DNA from: an uncultured Actinomyces sp.
Lineage (GTDB): Bacteria > Actinomycetota > Actinomycetes > Actinomycetales > Actinomycetaceae
DNA: 7,770 bases
NCBI GenBank assembly: GCA_900556405.1
Contig: USPB01000090.1
Span: forward strand, 1-7,770
Reading direction: 5' to 3'
Part shown: positions 1-6,160 of the stretch, in pieces
Position numbering within the stretch: position 1 is the first letter of the stretch
Layout: each line of letters begins with the position of its first letter
Position numbers and translations under genes: made by a program
The notes under the pieces: generated by a model
Seen by the model: only the letters and a program-made list of their open reading frames with translations
Databases searched by the model: none
What the model was told of the DNA's origin: nothing

Positions 1-2
1 AC

Positions 3-452
3 GACCCCTTCGCCATGCTGCCCTTCTGCGGCTACAACATGGCCGACTACTGGGGCCACTGGCTGGAGATGCAGGACAAGCTGGGCGAGAAGTTCCCGAC
101 GGTCTACCAGGTCAACTGGTTCCGCAAGGACGAAGACGGCAACTTCATGTGGCCCGGCTTCGGCGACAACGCCCGCGTCCTGGACTGGATCGTTCGCCGC
201 GCCGCCGGCGAGGTCGAGGCCATCGATGGCGTGACCGGCCGCTACCCGAAGTTCGAGGACTTCAACCTTGAGGGCCTGGACATCGACGAGACCGTCTGGG
301 CGAAGCTCTTCGCGATCGACCCCGACGCTTGGGCCGCCGAGATGGACGACACGGAGGAGTACTTCTCGCAGTTCGGCGACAAGCTCCCCGCCGCCATCAC
401 CGAGCAGCTGGCCAAGTTCCGCGAGCGCATCGCCGCCGCGAAGCAGGCCTGA
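3..452 (+). CDS. pckG: Phosphoenolpyruvate carboxykinase (GTP), C-terminal part (5' end outside window)
   Basis: This is the last 149 codons of a GTP-dependent PEP carboxykinase, a cytosolic enzyme that interconverts oxaloacetate + GTP with PEP + CO2 + GDP at the start of gluconeogenesis. The frame is open from the first complete codon at base 3, so the start lies upstream; the family is usually about 600 residues. Seen directly: the C-terminal signatures DPFAMLPFCGYN, VNWFR and WPGFGDNARVLDWI. Phe codons at 120, 144 and 159 have the 8- and 5-residue spacing of the three guanine-stacking phenylalanines in vertebrate PEPCK, which supports GTP rather than ATP use. The rest of the C-terminus (WAAEMDDTEEYFSQFGDKLP) matches the helical end of the family. 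The stop is TGA at 450-452 and a strong terminator follows, so this is the end of its transcript. The first ATG inside the window (base 15) is an internal Met. Identification is near certain. Confidence 0.96.
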   Translation, partial: DPFAMLPFCGYNMADYWGHWLEMQDKLGEKFPTVYQVNWFRKDEDGNFMWPGFGDNARVLDWIVRRAAGEVEAIDGVTGRYPKFEDFNLEGLDIDETVWAKLFAIDPDAWAAEMDDTEEYFSQFGDKLPAAITEQLAKFRERIAAAKQA

Positions 453-467
453 TCCGCGCGGATCTGA

Positions 468-506
468 GGGCGAGCCCCGGAGGAAACTCCGGGGCTCGCC
501 CCTTTT
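468..506 (+). terminator. Rho-independent terminator of the PEPCK gene
   Basis: A perfect 15-bp inverted repeat (468-482 pairing with 487-501) encloses a four-base GAAA loop and is followed by CTTTT. It begins 16 bases after the PEPCK stop codon. The stem is very GC-rich and GAAA is a GNRA-type stable tetraloop. The U-tract is short (four T), which is common in high-GC actinobacteria. It separates the PEPCK transcript from the moxR operon. The stem would also fold on the opposite strand, but no convergent gene is present here. Confidence 0.9.
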
Positions 507-555
507 CTGTACACGTTTCTGCGCCTCGTTGATATCTACGCGAAAACTGACCGGA

Positions 556-586
556 TTGCGTGTGCGGGGCCCGAGACGGCTACACT
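556..586 (+). promoter_or_regulatory. Candidate promoter for the moxR-VWA operon
   Basis: A TACACT hexamer at 581-586 fits the actinobacterial -10 pattern TAnnnT and lies 35 bases before the moxR GTG. A TTGCGT at 556-561 is a possible -35 with a long 19-base spacer. The implied transcription start is near 593, giving a leader of about 29 bases that contains the ribosome binding site. This is the only intergenic space upstream of six packed genes and it follows a terminator, so a promoter is expected here. The exact boxes are inferred by eye, and the -35 is the weaker half. Confidence 0.45.
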
Positions 587-621
587 GAGATAGCATCCGA
601 CCGCGCACGCAAGGAGAGCCC

Positions 622-1611
622 GTGCCCAACTACTTGACCAACGAAGAGCTGGCCCACGCCAAGGGGCTGCTCGATCGTATGAACGATATTTTCCAGCACA
701 CCGTCGTCGGCCAGGAAGGTCTGCGCCGCGCGTTGACCGCCGCGCTGCTCGCGGGCGGCCACGTGCTGGTCGAATCCGTCCCCGGCCTCGCGAAGACGAC
801 CGCCGCACAGACACTCGCGTCTGCGGTCTCTGGTACCTTCCACCGTATCCAGTGCACGCCCGACCTCATGCCCAACGACATCGTCGGCTCGCAGATCTGG
901 AACCAGGAACGCGGCGAGATGGTCACTCAGCTGGGTCCCGTCCACGCGAACATGGTCCTCATGGACGAGATCAACCGTTCATCGGCGAAGACCCAGTCCG
1001 CCATGCTGGAGGCTATGCAGGAACGCCAGACCACGATCGGCGGCGTCAACCACAAGCTGCCCAGCCCCTTCATGGTCATGGCCACGCAGAACCCCATCGA
1101 AGAAGAGGGCACCTACGTGCTGCCCGAGGCGCAGATGGACCGTTTCCTCCTCAAGGAGGTCATCACGTATCCGACGCCGGTCGAGGAACTCGAGGTTCTT
1201 AACCGTATCGACAATGGCCAGATCGCAGCGAAGTCGTCGGCGACGCCGATCACTTTGCCCGACGTGCTCACCCTGCAGGATGCCTGCCGCCGAGTGTTCG
1301 TCCACGAGACCCTCAAGGCCTACATCGTGGACATCGTGAACACGACGCGAGGTGCGGGTCCCAACCCGTTGCCGGGCTGGAACAAGCACGTGCGCGTCGG
1401 CGCGTCCCCGCGTGGCAGCATTGCGCTCATGCAGATCTCCCAGGCAATCGCCCTCATGTCCGGCCGCAACCATGTGATGCCCGACGACATTAAGGCGATG
1501 CGTTACGGCATCCTGCGCCACCGCATCATCCGTACATTCGACGCGCTCGCCGACAACGTGTCCATCGAGGGCCTCATTGATGCCGTGTTCAACGCGGTTC
1601 CCGTTCCGTAA
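622..1611 (+). CDS. moxR: MoxR-family AAA+ ATPase
   Basis: This is a 329-residue cytosolic AAA+ ATPase of the MoxR family. These proteins hydrolyse ATP as ring oligomers and work with VWA partners in assembling or activating other proteins. Visible motifs: VVGQE at 28-32, Walker A SVPGLAKT at 52-59 (K58, T59), Walker B VLMDEIN at 112-118 (D115, E116), sensor 1 ATQNP at 154-158, LPEAQMDRF at 167-175 with the likely arginine finger R174, and sensor 2 GASPRGS at 260-266 (R264). The C-terminal lid domain is complete and the length is normal for the family. The GTG start is supported by AAGGAG at 611-616, five bases upstream; the next in-frame Met (residue 20) would remove conserved N-terminal helix. 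It is the first gene of the cluster, with a 45-base gap before the DUF58 gene. The first Walker A residue is Ser where Gly is usual. The family is certain; the client protein is unknown. Confidence 0.96.
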   Translation: MPNYLTNEELAHAKGLLDRMNDIFQHTVVGQEGLRRALTAALLAGGHVLVESVPGLAKTTAAQTLASAVSGTFHRIQCTPDLMPNDIVGSQIWNQERGEMVTQLGPVHANMVLMDEINRSSAKTQSAMLEAMQERQTTIGGVNHKLPSPFMVMATQNPIEEEGTYVLPEAQMDRFLLKEVITYPTPVEELEVLNRIDNGQIAAKSSATPITLPDVLTLQDACRRVFVHETLKAYIVDIVNTTRGAGPNPLPGWNKHVRVGASPRGSIALMQISQAIALMSGRNHVMPDDIKAMRYGILRHRIIRTFDALADNVSIEGLIDAVFNAVPVP

Positions 1612-1656
1612 AGAACCCTTGGTCCCACACGCCAGTTGATTGTCTGAAGGAACGTC

Positions 1657-2550
1657 ATGCCTGTACGCTCGCGCGAAATCCACTCGCTCTCGTCGCGCAT
1701 CCAGCTGCCCGTCATGCGCAAGCTGCTGTCCATCATGGACGGCCAGCACTCTGCGTTGCGGCAGGGACGCGGCTGGGAGTTCATGGACTTGGCTCCCTAC
1801 CAGGCGGGCGACGATGTTCGTTCCATCGATTGGGCGGCAACCGCGCGCATGGGCTCGCCGGTCATTAAGCGACGCGAGGCGACCGCCAACTTGCAGGTCA
1901 TGCTCGTCGTTGACACGGGACGTGAGATGGGCGCGCTGGCCCCTTCCGGGGAGACGAAGGAAGAGGTGGCGCTGACGGCATGCGAGGCGATCGCGTGGCT
2001 GAGCGTCGCCCGAGGAGACCAGATTGGCCTCGTCGCCGGCGATTCCGAGCGCGTGCGCTTCATGCCCGCCCGCTCGGGCAACGCTCACGCCGAGACCGTG
2101 ATGCGCCGCATCGAGGAGGACATCACCCTGTCCTCGCCCCACTCGGACGTGCCCAAGCTCCTGGCGCGCGCCCGCACCGTGACCCAGCGCCGCAGCCTCA
2201 TGGTGATCGTCACGGATGCGACCCAGCCGGAGCCCACGCGCGTGTCCGATGACCTGATTAAGTCGCTGTCGGTGCGCCACCAGGTCATGCAGATTAGCGT
2301 GGCCGACATCGATCCGACGTCCCTCGACACGGGCACGAATGTCGTCGACGTGAACGAGGGGCCGCTGCCCGACTTTCTGCTGCGCGACAACCAACTGTCG
2401 GGTGAAGCCGCCAACGTGATGGCGATGCGACGCGCGGCAGTGACCCAGATGCTTGATAAGAGGGGGGTCATCCACGTGGATGTCTCGTCCAGTGAAGAAG
2501 TGCCGCGCGCCCTCATGCGCGCTCTTGAGAGGGGCGCACATGTCCGGTGA
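1657..2550 (+). CDS. DUF58 domain protein (degenerate VWA-like fold), MoxR partner
   Basis: This 297-residue protein belongs to the DUF58 family, the usual companion of MoxR. The family signature is clear at about residues 39-60: GRGWEFMDLAPYQAGDDVRS, then IDW, followed by the TARMGSPVIKRRE segment. A VWA-like core follows: the first strand VMLVVDTGREM (81-91) sits where a DxSxS metal site would be and reads D86-T-G-R-E90. The second site VIVTDATQ (183-190) retains T186-D187. No membrane segment or signal peptide is visible. This is the short cytosolic form; many DUF58 proteins carry N-terminal transmembrane helices. The start ATG has GAAGGA at 1646-1651, five bases upstream. Its last codons overlap the next gene by 11 bases. 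The family probably links MoxR to its substrate, but no biochemical activity can be assigned from sequence. The family call is strong; the role is inferred from context. Confidence 0.93.
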   Translation: MPVRSREIHSLSSRIQLPVMRKLLSIMDGQHSALRQGRGWEFMDLAPYQAGDDVRSIDWAATARMGSPVIKRREATANLQVMLVVDTGREMGALAPSGETKEEVALTACEAIAWLSVARGDQIGLVAGDSERVRFMPARSGNAHAETVMRRIEEDITLSSPHSDVPKLLARARTVTQRRSLMVIVTDATQPEPTRVSDDLIKSLSVRHQVMQISVADIDPTSLDTGTNVVDVNEGPLPDFLLRDNQLSGEAANVMAMRRAAVTQMLDKRGVIHVDVSSSEEVPRALMRALERGAHVR

Positions 2551-3028
2551 CATCAAAGATAACCTGCTGGACCCCGTCATCTATCCGAACTGGATGTGGG
2601 TCCTCGGCCTGGCGATCGTGGTCGCCGTGCTCGGGTGGATCCTGTACAGCGTGTGGCGCTGGTGGACCTCGCGCATCGGCGAGGTCATGGAACTGCAAAC
2701 AATCACGGACGCGCGCCGCAAGAAGTACCTGACCTTCATCGACCAGATCGCGGACCGCTACGCCGACGGAGATCTGGATGCGCGCGGCGTGCACCTCGCG
2801 CTCGCGGGCCTCATGCGAGCGCTCGGCACGGAGCGTACGGGGCGTGACCTCGAGGTGGCGACCGTGTCCGAGGTGCGCGAGCTCGTCCCCGTCTGGCCGG
2901 GTTTGGCCGACATTCTTCAGGCGTGTGAAATTCCCAGTTTCACGGGTGATACCATCCCGGATGGTCAGCCCTCGCACGAGGCTGTCACCCGGGTCCTGAC
3001 CATGGCTGTGGAGGCGGTGAACGTATGA
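2540..3028 (+). CDS. Small single-pass membrane protein of the MoxR-VWA operon
   Basis: This predicted protein has 162 residues. One transmembrane helix is visible at about 18-40 (WMWVLGLAIVVAVLGWILY), followed by the basic, Trp-rich WRWWTSR. By the positive-inside rule the short N-terminus is outside and the roughly 120-residue C-terminal domain is cytoplasmic. That domain is rich in charged, amphipathic helix (TDARRKKYLTFIDQIADRYA, later HLALAGLMRALG). I do not recognise the sequence. Its size, topology and place between DUF58 and the VWA genes resemble the DUF4381-type proteins of other MoxR-VWA operons, but that is a positional analogy only. ATG at 2540 is preferred because it has GAGAGGGG at 2526-2533, is followed directly by a sensible membrane-protein N-terminus, and gives an 11-base overlap with the DUF58 gene. 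An upstream in-frame ATG at 2453 would cut deep into DUF58 and add an unlikely Arg/Ser-rich leader. It ends in an ATGA overlap with the next gene. Confidence 0.85.
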   Translation: MSGDIKDNLLDPVIYPNWMWVLGLAIVVAVLGWILYSVWRWWTSRIGEVMELQTITDARRKKYLTFIDQIADRYADGDLDARGVHLALAGLMRALGTERTGRDLEVATVSEVRELVPVWPGLADILQACEIPSFTGDTIPDGQPSHEAVTRVLTMAVEAVNV

Positions 3029-4044
3029 GGTTCGGGTGGCTTATTCCCGTCGTCCTCCTGGTCGTCGCGGCGGCGACCGTCCTCGGATGGATGCTCGCAC
3101 GCCGGGCCGGCGAGCGTTCGGGCAAGAAAGGCTGGGTGGCCAACACCGGCTTCCTGCGTGGCCTGCCCAAGTATCAGGCGCTCGTGCGCCGCACGCGCGC
3201 GTCCCTATCGATGGCTGTGGTCTGCTTTATCATCGCCGTCATCGCGGCGTCGGTTTCCGCGGGTGCGCCCGTCGACCGCTACACCAAGTACGACAAGTCG
3301 TCGAGCCGTGACATCGTCCTGTGCCTGGACGCCTCCGGATCGATGCTCCCCTACGACTCGGAGATCGGTGACGCGTTCAAGCAGATCATTTCCCACTTCG
3401 AGGGTGAGCGAATCTCGCTGCAGTTGTGGAATGCCTACTCGATGACGATGTTCCCTCTGACAGACGACTACGAGATGGCTAACGACGTCCTCACGGAGAT
3501 GGCCAAGACGATCGACCGCGGATACAGTCAAATCGGCCAGAACATTTACGTCACCAAGGAACTCGAGGCCTACCTCCAGCCGACGCTCGCCAACGATGAT
3601 GAGCATCGCGCCTCGCTGGTCGGTGATGGCCTGGCGTCCTGCGTGCTCGGTTTCGACCACACCGACAAGCAACGATCGCGTACGATCCTGCTCGCGACCG
3701 ACAACGAAGTGTTAGGTGAGGGTATCTACAACCTGCCCGAAGCCATCGAATTCGCGAAGAGCCAGGGAGTGACGGTCTCCGTCCTGTATCCGGGTTCCTC
3801 GTATGCACTGTCAGACGAGGGCGTGGAGCTGCGCGACCTGGCCAAGTCGACCGGCGGCGAGTTCTACGACGCCTCCTCCCCCTCTGCCGTCGATGACGTC
3901 GTTCGTCAGATCGAATCCGAGCAAAAGCAAGAACTCGATTCCGCGGGCAAAGTCATGGAGACCGACCGCCCCGGCGCCGCCCTCGGCTGGACCATCGTCG
4001 GCGTCCTCTCCCTGCTCGGTCTGCTCGCTTTCGGAAGGCTCTGA
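3025..4044 (+). CDS. Membrane-anchored VWA domain protein (BatA-like)
   Basis: This 339-residue protein has transmembrane helices at about 4-24 and 62-82, a VWA domain at about 95-300 and a C-terminal helix at about 318-336. The loop between the first two helices is strongly basic (ARRAGERSGKK, RRTR), which places it in the cytoplasm and the VWA domain outside. The metal-ion-dependent adhesion site is intact: LDASGSM at 101-107 (D102, S104, S106), with LLATDNE at 222-228 supplying the later Asp (D226). The end of the domain (ELRDLAKSTGGEFYDASSPS) matches the usual BatA/BatB ending. The start ATG overlaps the previous stop as ATGA, with GGAGG at 3010-3014. VWA proteins of this type bind protein partners through a divalent cation and are thought to work with MoxR. 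The VWA assignment is certain; the BatA label rests on order and architecture. Confidence 0.93.
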   Translation: MRFGWLIPVVLLVVAAATVLGWMLARRAGERSGKKGWVANTGFLRGLPKYQALVRRTRASLSMAVVCFIIAVIAASVSAGAPVDRYTKYDKSSSRDIVLCLDASGSMLPYDSEIGDAFKQIISHFEGERISLQLWNAYSMTMFPLTDDYEMANDVLTEMAKTIDRGYSQIGQNIYVTKELEAYLQPTLANDDEHRASLVGDGLASCVLGFDHTDKQRSRTILLATDNEVLGEGIYNLPEAIEFAKSQGVTVSVLYPGSSYALSDEGVELRDLAKSTGGEFYDASSPSAVDDVVRQIESEQKQELDSAGKVMETDRPGAALGWTIVGVLSLLGLLAFGRL

Positions 4045-4045
4045 C

Positions 4046-5080
4046 ATGATTTTTCGCCCCGTGATCCACCCCGTGTTGCTGGTTCTGATCCTGGCGATTG
4101 GTGCGACTTTCGTATTCCTGTCCGCCAAGCGCGCGGCACGCAAGCGCGTCATGGACGTCATCCGCCGCTCGCTGATCGTCCTGATCGTCATCGTCATGGG
4201 TGCCGGTCCGTCGATTCCCGGCGAGGCCGTTGAAGTTTCGTCGGCCCTCGAGGTCTACCTCGTCATCGACCGTACCGGCTCGATGGCTGCAGAGGACTGG
4301 GACGGATCCAAGCCGCGCATTGACGGCGTGCGCAATGACGTCGCTATCCTCATGAACTCCATGGCGGGTTCCCGCTTCTCGATCCTCACGTGGGACTCCT
4401 CGGTGCACATCGACATGCCGCTGACGACCGACTCCTCGGCCGTTGCCTCGTACATGGAGAGCTTCAACCGAGAGCTGTCCTCATCCTCCCAGGGATCGTC
4501 GCTGAATCGCCCCGCCGCGGATCTGGCAGACCTTCTTGCGAAGAACAAGGAACGCCATCCCCAGAATCTGCGCGTCGTCTTCGTCTTCTCCGATGGTGAG
4601 ACGTCGAACCAGGATCACTGGGCGTCCGCGCCGAGCGGTTCCGAGGAAGACTGGGACCGCGTGAAGGAGTACGTCGACGGCGGTCTCGTCATCGGATACG
4701 GCACGGAAACGGGCGGTCGGATGAAGGCGCTGCGCCTAGGCAACAGCGAATCGCAGAGCGCGGGTGACGACGGCTACATCCACGACCTGTCCAAGCCCGG
4801 TCATCCGGTTGCGATCTCGAAGATCGACGAGGCGGCCCTGCAATCGGTGGCCTCGCGCATTGGCGTCGACTACGTGCACTCGCCCGACAAGTCCGCGATC
4901 GAATCCCACGCGCGCAGCATCATGGATGGTGCGACCGAGATCTCCGAACAGCGCAACATGAAAGAAACGTACCGCTACATCATCTGGCCGTTTGCGCTCC
5001 TGCTCGGGGGACTCCTCGCGTGGGAGGGCGCCACCCTGGCGCTGCGCGCTCAACAGCTGAGGAATTCCCATGCCCTCTAA
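4046..5080 (+). CDS. Membrane-anchored VWA domain protein (BatB-like)
   Basis: This 344-residue second VWA protein has helices at about 8-26 and 40-58, a VWA domain at about 68-290 and a C-terminal helix at about 311-333. The basic loop SAKRAARKRVMDVIRR between the first two helices indicates a cytoplasmic loop and an external VWA domain. The metal site reads IDRTGSM at 74-80 (D75, T77, S79), a DxTxS variant, and the later VFVFSDGET (178-186) is typical. The closing part (GYGTETGGRM at 217-226, then ISKIDEAALQSVASRIGVDY at 257-276) closely follows the BatB pattern in which a Gly-rich loop precedes the last helices. ATG at 4046 lies one base after the previous stop, with GGAAGG at 4033-4038; an upstream in-frame ATG at 3803 would read out of frame through the previous VWA gene and is rejected. 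The gene overlaps the TPR gene by 11 bases. Its paralogue next door suggests an old duplication or a heteromeric pair. Confidence 0.93.
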   Translation: MIFRPVIHPVLLVLILAIGATFVFLSAKRAARKRVMDVIRRSLIVLIVIVMGAGPSIPGEAVEVSSALEVYLVIDRTGSMAAEDWDGSKPRIDGVRNDVAILMNSMAGSRFSILTWDSSVHIDMPLTTDSSAVASYMESFNRELSSSSQGSSLNRPAADLADLLAKNKERHPQNLRVVFVFSDGETSNQDHWASAPSGSEEDWDRVKEYVDGGLVIGYGTETGGRMKALRLGNSESQSAGDDGYIHDLSKPGHPVAISKIDEAALQSVASRIGVDYVHSPDKSAIESHARSIMDGATEISEQRNMKETYRYIIWPFALLLGGLLAWEGATLALRAQQLRNSHAL

Positions 5081-6068
5081 CAACAAACTGCCCGAAGAGG
5101 ACCTCCTGCCTTTCGGTGCCCTCCCCGGCAGTGCGGTCGATTCCTCGGTCCGCGAGCAGCTCGGTCAGGCCACGAACGGCAAGCAGAAGATCCAGCGCTC
5201 CCCGCGCGCGCTGCGCCCCCTGTGGTACTCCATCCCGATCCTCGTGATCGCCCTGGCGATCGCCGGGTACCTGATCGGCCTGACCCTCTGGTCGCGCTCG
5301 TCCTTGCAGCACTGGCGCGCCCACGAATACGACGTCGCCCAGGCGGGCTACGAGGGACAGCGGACGTGGACGGGCATCGGCATCGAGGCCTGGGTGGCCC
5401 ACTACAACCTCGGAACCACCCTCGTGCGCCAAGATCGCGTGGACGAGGGCGTGGCGGAACTGCGTACCGCCTTCGACCTCGTCCCCAAGGCCACCGAGGT
5501 TCAGCCGGGTCGCCTCGAACCCTTCTCCTACGAGTGTCGCGTGCGCGTCAATCTCGGCATCGGCCTGGAGATCCAGGGCGACCAGCTGCGCGCCGCGGGC
5601 TCGACCGCGGACGCGGTGAGCGTCTACCAGGAAGCCGAAGACACGATCTCCCCCTGTCAGACCGCCTCCGGTGGAGGCGGCCAGTCCGGCGACCAGAACC
5701 AGTCGGGCGGACAGTCCGATCAGCAGTCCGGCGGTGAATCCAACAACCCCGCCGACGAAAACAAGGAACGCGTCGGGGACAAGAAACAGCAGGCCGAGCA
5801 GGAGTCTCAGGGGCAGGACGGATCGCAGGACCAGCAGCAACAGCCGGACCAAAAGGGTCAGCAAGGCCAGCAGGGGCAGCAAGGCCAGCAGGGCCAGCAG
5901 GAGAATCCGACGCCCAGCCCCAGCCCGTCCGAAGATCCCTACGCGGGCGAAAGCAAGGACCAAAAGGAGCGCAGGGAGCAGCTGGAAAACCAGAACAAAG
6001 ACAGGCAGCAGAACCAGCGTGATGCCCAGGACGGGAAACGCGACGGCAACCCGAATGGCGCGTGGTGA
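5070..6068 (+). CDS. Membrane-anchored TPR protein with Gln/Gly-rich tail (BatC-like)
   Basis: This 332-residue protein has an N-terminal region of about 52 residues that ends in a basic stretch (KQKIQRSPRALR). One transmembrane helix follows at about 53-74, so the rest is predicted to be outside. Residues 106-140 (EAWVAHYNLGTTLVRQDRVD, then EGVAELRTAFDLVPK) fit a tetratricopeptide repeat, and 159-192 fit a second, interrupted one. From about 200 to the end the chain is low complexity: Gly/Ser/Gln, five consecutive GQQ triplets at 263-277, a Pro/Ser run at 280-288, then a Lys/Arg/Gln/Asn-rich end. Two cysteines (C156, C196) flank the second repeat. TPR proteins close Bat operons (BatC/BatE), where they probably scaffold VWA partners. 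GAGGA at 5059-5063 supports the start, which lies 11 bases inside the previous gene. The tail makes it longer than a plain BatC-type unit. Function is inferred from position. Confidence 0.86.
   Translation: MPSNNKLPEEDLLPFGALPGSAVDSSVREQLGQATNGKQKIQRSPRALRPLWYSIPILVIALAIAGYLIGLTLWSRSSLQHWRAHEYDVAQAGYEGQRTWTGIGIEAWVAHYNLGTTLVRQDRVDEGVAELRTAFDLVPKATEVQPGRLEPFSYECRVRVNLGIGLEIQGDQLRAAGSTADAVSVYQEAEDTISPCQTASGGGGQSGDQNQSGGQSDQQSGGESNNPADENKERVGDKKQQAEQESQGQDGSQDQQQQPDQKGQQGQQGQQGQQGQQENPTPSPSPSEDPYAGESKDQKERREQLENQNKDRQQNQRDAQDGKRDGNPNGAW
5856..5900 (+). repeat. Five tandem 9-base units encoding Gly-Gln-Gln
   Basis: Five uninterrupted 9-base units lie inside the TPR gene and encode five GQQ triplets (residues 263-277). 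The units are not identical: the Gly codon is GGT, GGC or GGG and the last Gln codon is CAA or CAG. The mixed codons suggest the peptide pattern has been kept for some time rather than arising by one recent slippage event. Change by whole units would keep the reading frame. Gln-rich sequence continues on both sides at lower regularity. Confidence 0.85.
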
Positions 6069-6160
6069 GGGACGCAAACCCGTCTCACTTTCGCTGTGAC
6101 GTGCACCCATAAAACCCAACGGCGGCCCAGGCGGCCGTCAAACACCGATAGGCTGGTAGC
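6069..6160 (+). other. Intergenic region between the VWA cluster and purD
   Basis: These 92 bases separate the two gene groups. I find no convincing terminator: the best inverted repeat is a 5-bp stem (6119-6123 with 6134-6138) without a T-run. Transcription from the VWA cluster may therefore read through toward purD. The stretch around 6108-6118 (CATAAAACCCA) is the only A-rich part. A probable purD promoter lies at the 3' end. Confidence 0.5.
6149..6154 (+). promoter_or_regulatory. Candidate -10 element for a leaderless purD transcript
   Basis: TAGGCT fits TAnnnT and ends six bases before the purD GTG, so transcription would begin at or next to the first base of the start codon. No Shine-Dalgarno sequence precedes this GTG, which agrees with a leaderless mRNA, a common arrangement in actinobacteria. 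No good -35 hexamer is visible at the expected distance; actinobacterial promoters often lack one. This is inferred from spacing, not measured. Confidence 0.55.

Noticed and set aside
242..588. Small open frames on both strands around the PEPCK end and the intergenic region
   Set aside because: They overlap PEPCK or the terminator, have Arg/Ser/Pro-biased products and no ribosome binding sites.
2453..2539. Upstream in-frame start for the small membrane protein
   Set aside because: It lacks a good ribosome binding site, overlaps the DUF58 gene by almost 100 bases and adds a basic leader; the ATG at 2540 has GAGAGGGG and fits the operon spacing.
979..2580. A 533-codon open frame on the minus strand across moxR and the DUF58 gene
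   Set aside because: It lies opposite two well-supported genes, its product is His/Arg/Gly-rich without recognisable domains, and long antisense frames are expected in high-GC coding DNA.
3803..4045. Upstream in-frame start for the BatB-like protein
   Set aside because: The added 81 residues are Pro/Ser/Arg-rich out-of-frame translation of the BatA-like VWA domain; the ATG at 4046 gives a normal membrane N-terminus.
4980..6119. A 379-codon minus-strand frame with leucine-rich, membrane-like stretches
   Set aside because: The Leu runs are the reverse complement of the Gln-rich (CAG) tail of the TPR gene, so the apparent hydrophobic protein is an artefact.
6119..6138. Possible terminator hairpin upstream of purD
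   Set aside because: Only five base pairs form around a 10-base loop and no T-run follows.
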